Assembly (NCBI GenBank): GCA_028291845.1
Contig: JAQGNM010000144.1
Span: 1 to 14,571, forward strand
Source: Massilia sp.
GTDB lineage: Bacteria > Pseudomonadota > Gammaproteobacteria > Burkholderiales > Burkholderiaceae_D
DNA: 14,571 nucleotides
Direction of reading: 5' to 3'
Shown here: positions 14,102-14,571 of the stretch, in pieces
How positions within the stretch are numbered: position 1 is the first letter of the stretch
How the letters are laid out: the number at the start of each line of letters is the position of its first letter
Notes under the pieces: model-generated
What the model was told of the DNA's origin: nothing
The model's database searches: none
The model's input: the letters and a program-made list of their open reading frames with translations, nothing else
Translations under genes and position numbers: made by a program

Positions 14102-14571
14102 GGCGTTGCAGGGTTCAGCTGTCTGGTGATCATGCGCAGGGCGCCGCTTGCGGCGTCGCCTTGCGGCGCCTTGCAGCGTGCGGCCAGCGTCGGCGGCAGG
14201 TAGGCGCGCAGGGGTTCGCCGAGGCCGCCGCACAGGGCCAGCGGCAGTTGGCCGGTCGGGTCGAGGGCGTGCGCCAGGCTGGCCACTTCCAGGCCTGCCG
14301 CTTCGAGGATGGCGCGCGCGCTGGCGTCGCTGCCGGCGTGGGCCACCACGATCGGCGCCAGTTCGGCGTAGGCGGTCTGGTTGGCGCGTCCGAGCCAGAC
14401 TTGAATGGCGTCGCGGCGTTTTTGGCCCACTGCGTGGCCGACCGCGCCGCAAGCTGCGATCAGCGCTTCGGCAAAGGCCGAGGACGGGGCGCGGCCGTCG
14501 ACCACCCGCTCGACCAGGTTGATTGCGCGCAGGCCGATCCAGCCGCCGCTGGCTTCGTCGCCGGCCGGAAA
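14098..14571 (-). CDS. nagK: N-acetylglucosamine kinase, BadF/BadG/BcrA/BcrD ATPase family, 3' part
   Basis: This is the C-terminal 157 residues of a sugar kinase; the N-terminus lies beyond the right edge. The frame is open at the last base and reads FPAGDEASGGWIGLRAIN, which matches the GDEGSG-type nucleotide-binding motif and following helix of BadF/BcrA-type kinases, including GlcNAc kinases. LPLALCGGLGEPL near the end is the typical late ATPase-core glycine motif. It would phosphorylate free GlcNAc to GlcNAc-6-P for NagA, which lies directly downstream with an ATGA overlap. A kinase in the operon implies uptake of GlcNAc by a non-phosphorylating transporter, which is not in the window. 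The exact sugar is inferred from the neighbours. The promoter of the operon must also lie to the right. Confidence 0.88.
   Translation of the reverse strand, partial: FPAGDEASGGWIGLRAINLVERVVDGRAPSSAFAEALIAACGAVGHAVGQKRRDAIQVWLGRANQTAYAELAPIVVAHAGSDASARAILEAAGLEVASLAHALDPTGQLPLALCGGLGEPLRAYLPPTLAARCKAPQGDAASGALRMITRQLNPATP

Noticed and set aside
12935..14203. A 422-codon + strand frame opposite nagA.
   Set aside because: It is antisense to a NagA that has every catalytic residue. Its product is low in hydrophobic core residues and has no family match that I recognise.

Overview
The window looks like the chromosome of a high-GC betaproteobacterium, most likely of the Oxalobacteraceae (Massilia, Duganella or Janthinobacterium type). 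The basis is the trmD-rplS pair followed by a CoA-pyrophosphatase gene, a CobD/CbiB-like gene and a DUF3579 gene, the protein sequences themselves, and the GC-rich third codon positions. The genus is an inference from recalled families; no search was run.

Layout. Bases 1-6688 are all on the + strand: the 3' part of trmD, rplS with a strong terminator, a Nudix CoA pyrophosphatase, a CobD/CbiB-like membrane protein, a DUF3579 protein, a two-CBS-domain protein and a secreted M16 metallopeptidase. A + strand SDR oxidoreductase follows at 6799-7587 with its own promoter and operator-like inverted repeat. It converges on a REP-like nested inverted repeat at 7603-7686. From there to the right edge every gene is on the - strand: a flavodoxin-fold NAD(P)H-dependent oxidoreductase, a secreted TPR protein, and a compact N-acetylglucosamine catabolic operon transcribed nagK > nagA > nagB-II > GH3 (nagZ-like). 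The nagK gene runs off the right edge.

How the genes work together. TrmD and L19 serve translation. The nag genes form one pathway: the GH3 enzyme frees GlcNAc from oligosaccharides or muropeptides, NagK phosphorylates it, NagA deacetylates GlcNAc-6-P, and the SIS-type NagB-II deaminates GlcN-6-P to fructose-6-P. A kinase rather than a PTS component implies entry as free sugar. Transporter and regulator are not in view and probably lie to the right. The remaining genes (CobD-like, DUF3579, CBS, M16, SDR, flavodoxin, TPR) show no obvious common pathway.

No stretch over 300 bases lacks a gene; the largest gaps are 2759-2966 and 10291-10490. I see no rRNA, tRNA, CRISPR array, insertion sequence, phage gene or defence system. 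I found no undescribed multi-gene system. The most interesting leftovers are non-coding: the REP-like element, a 16-bp tandem repeat in the leader of the DUF3579 gene, and two operator-like inverted repeats.
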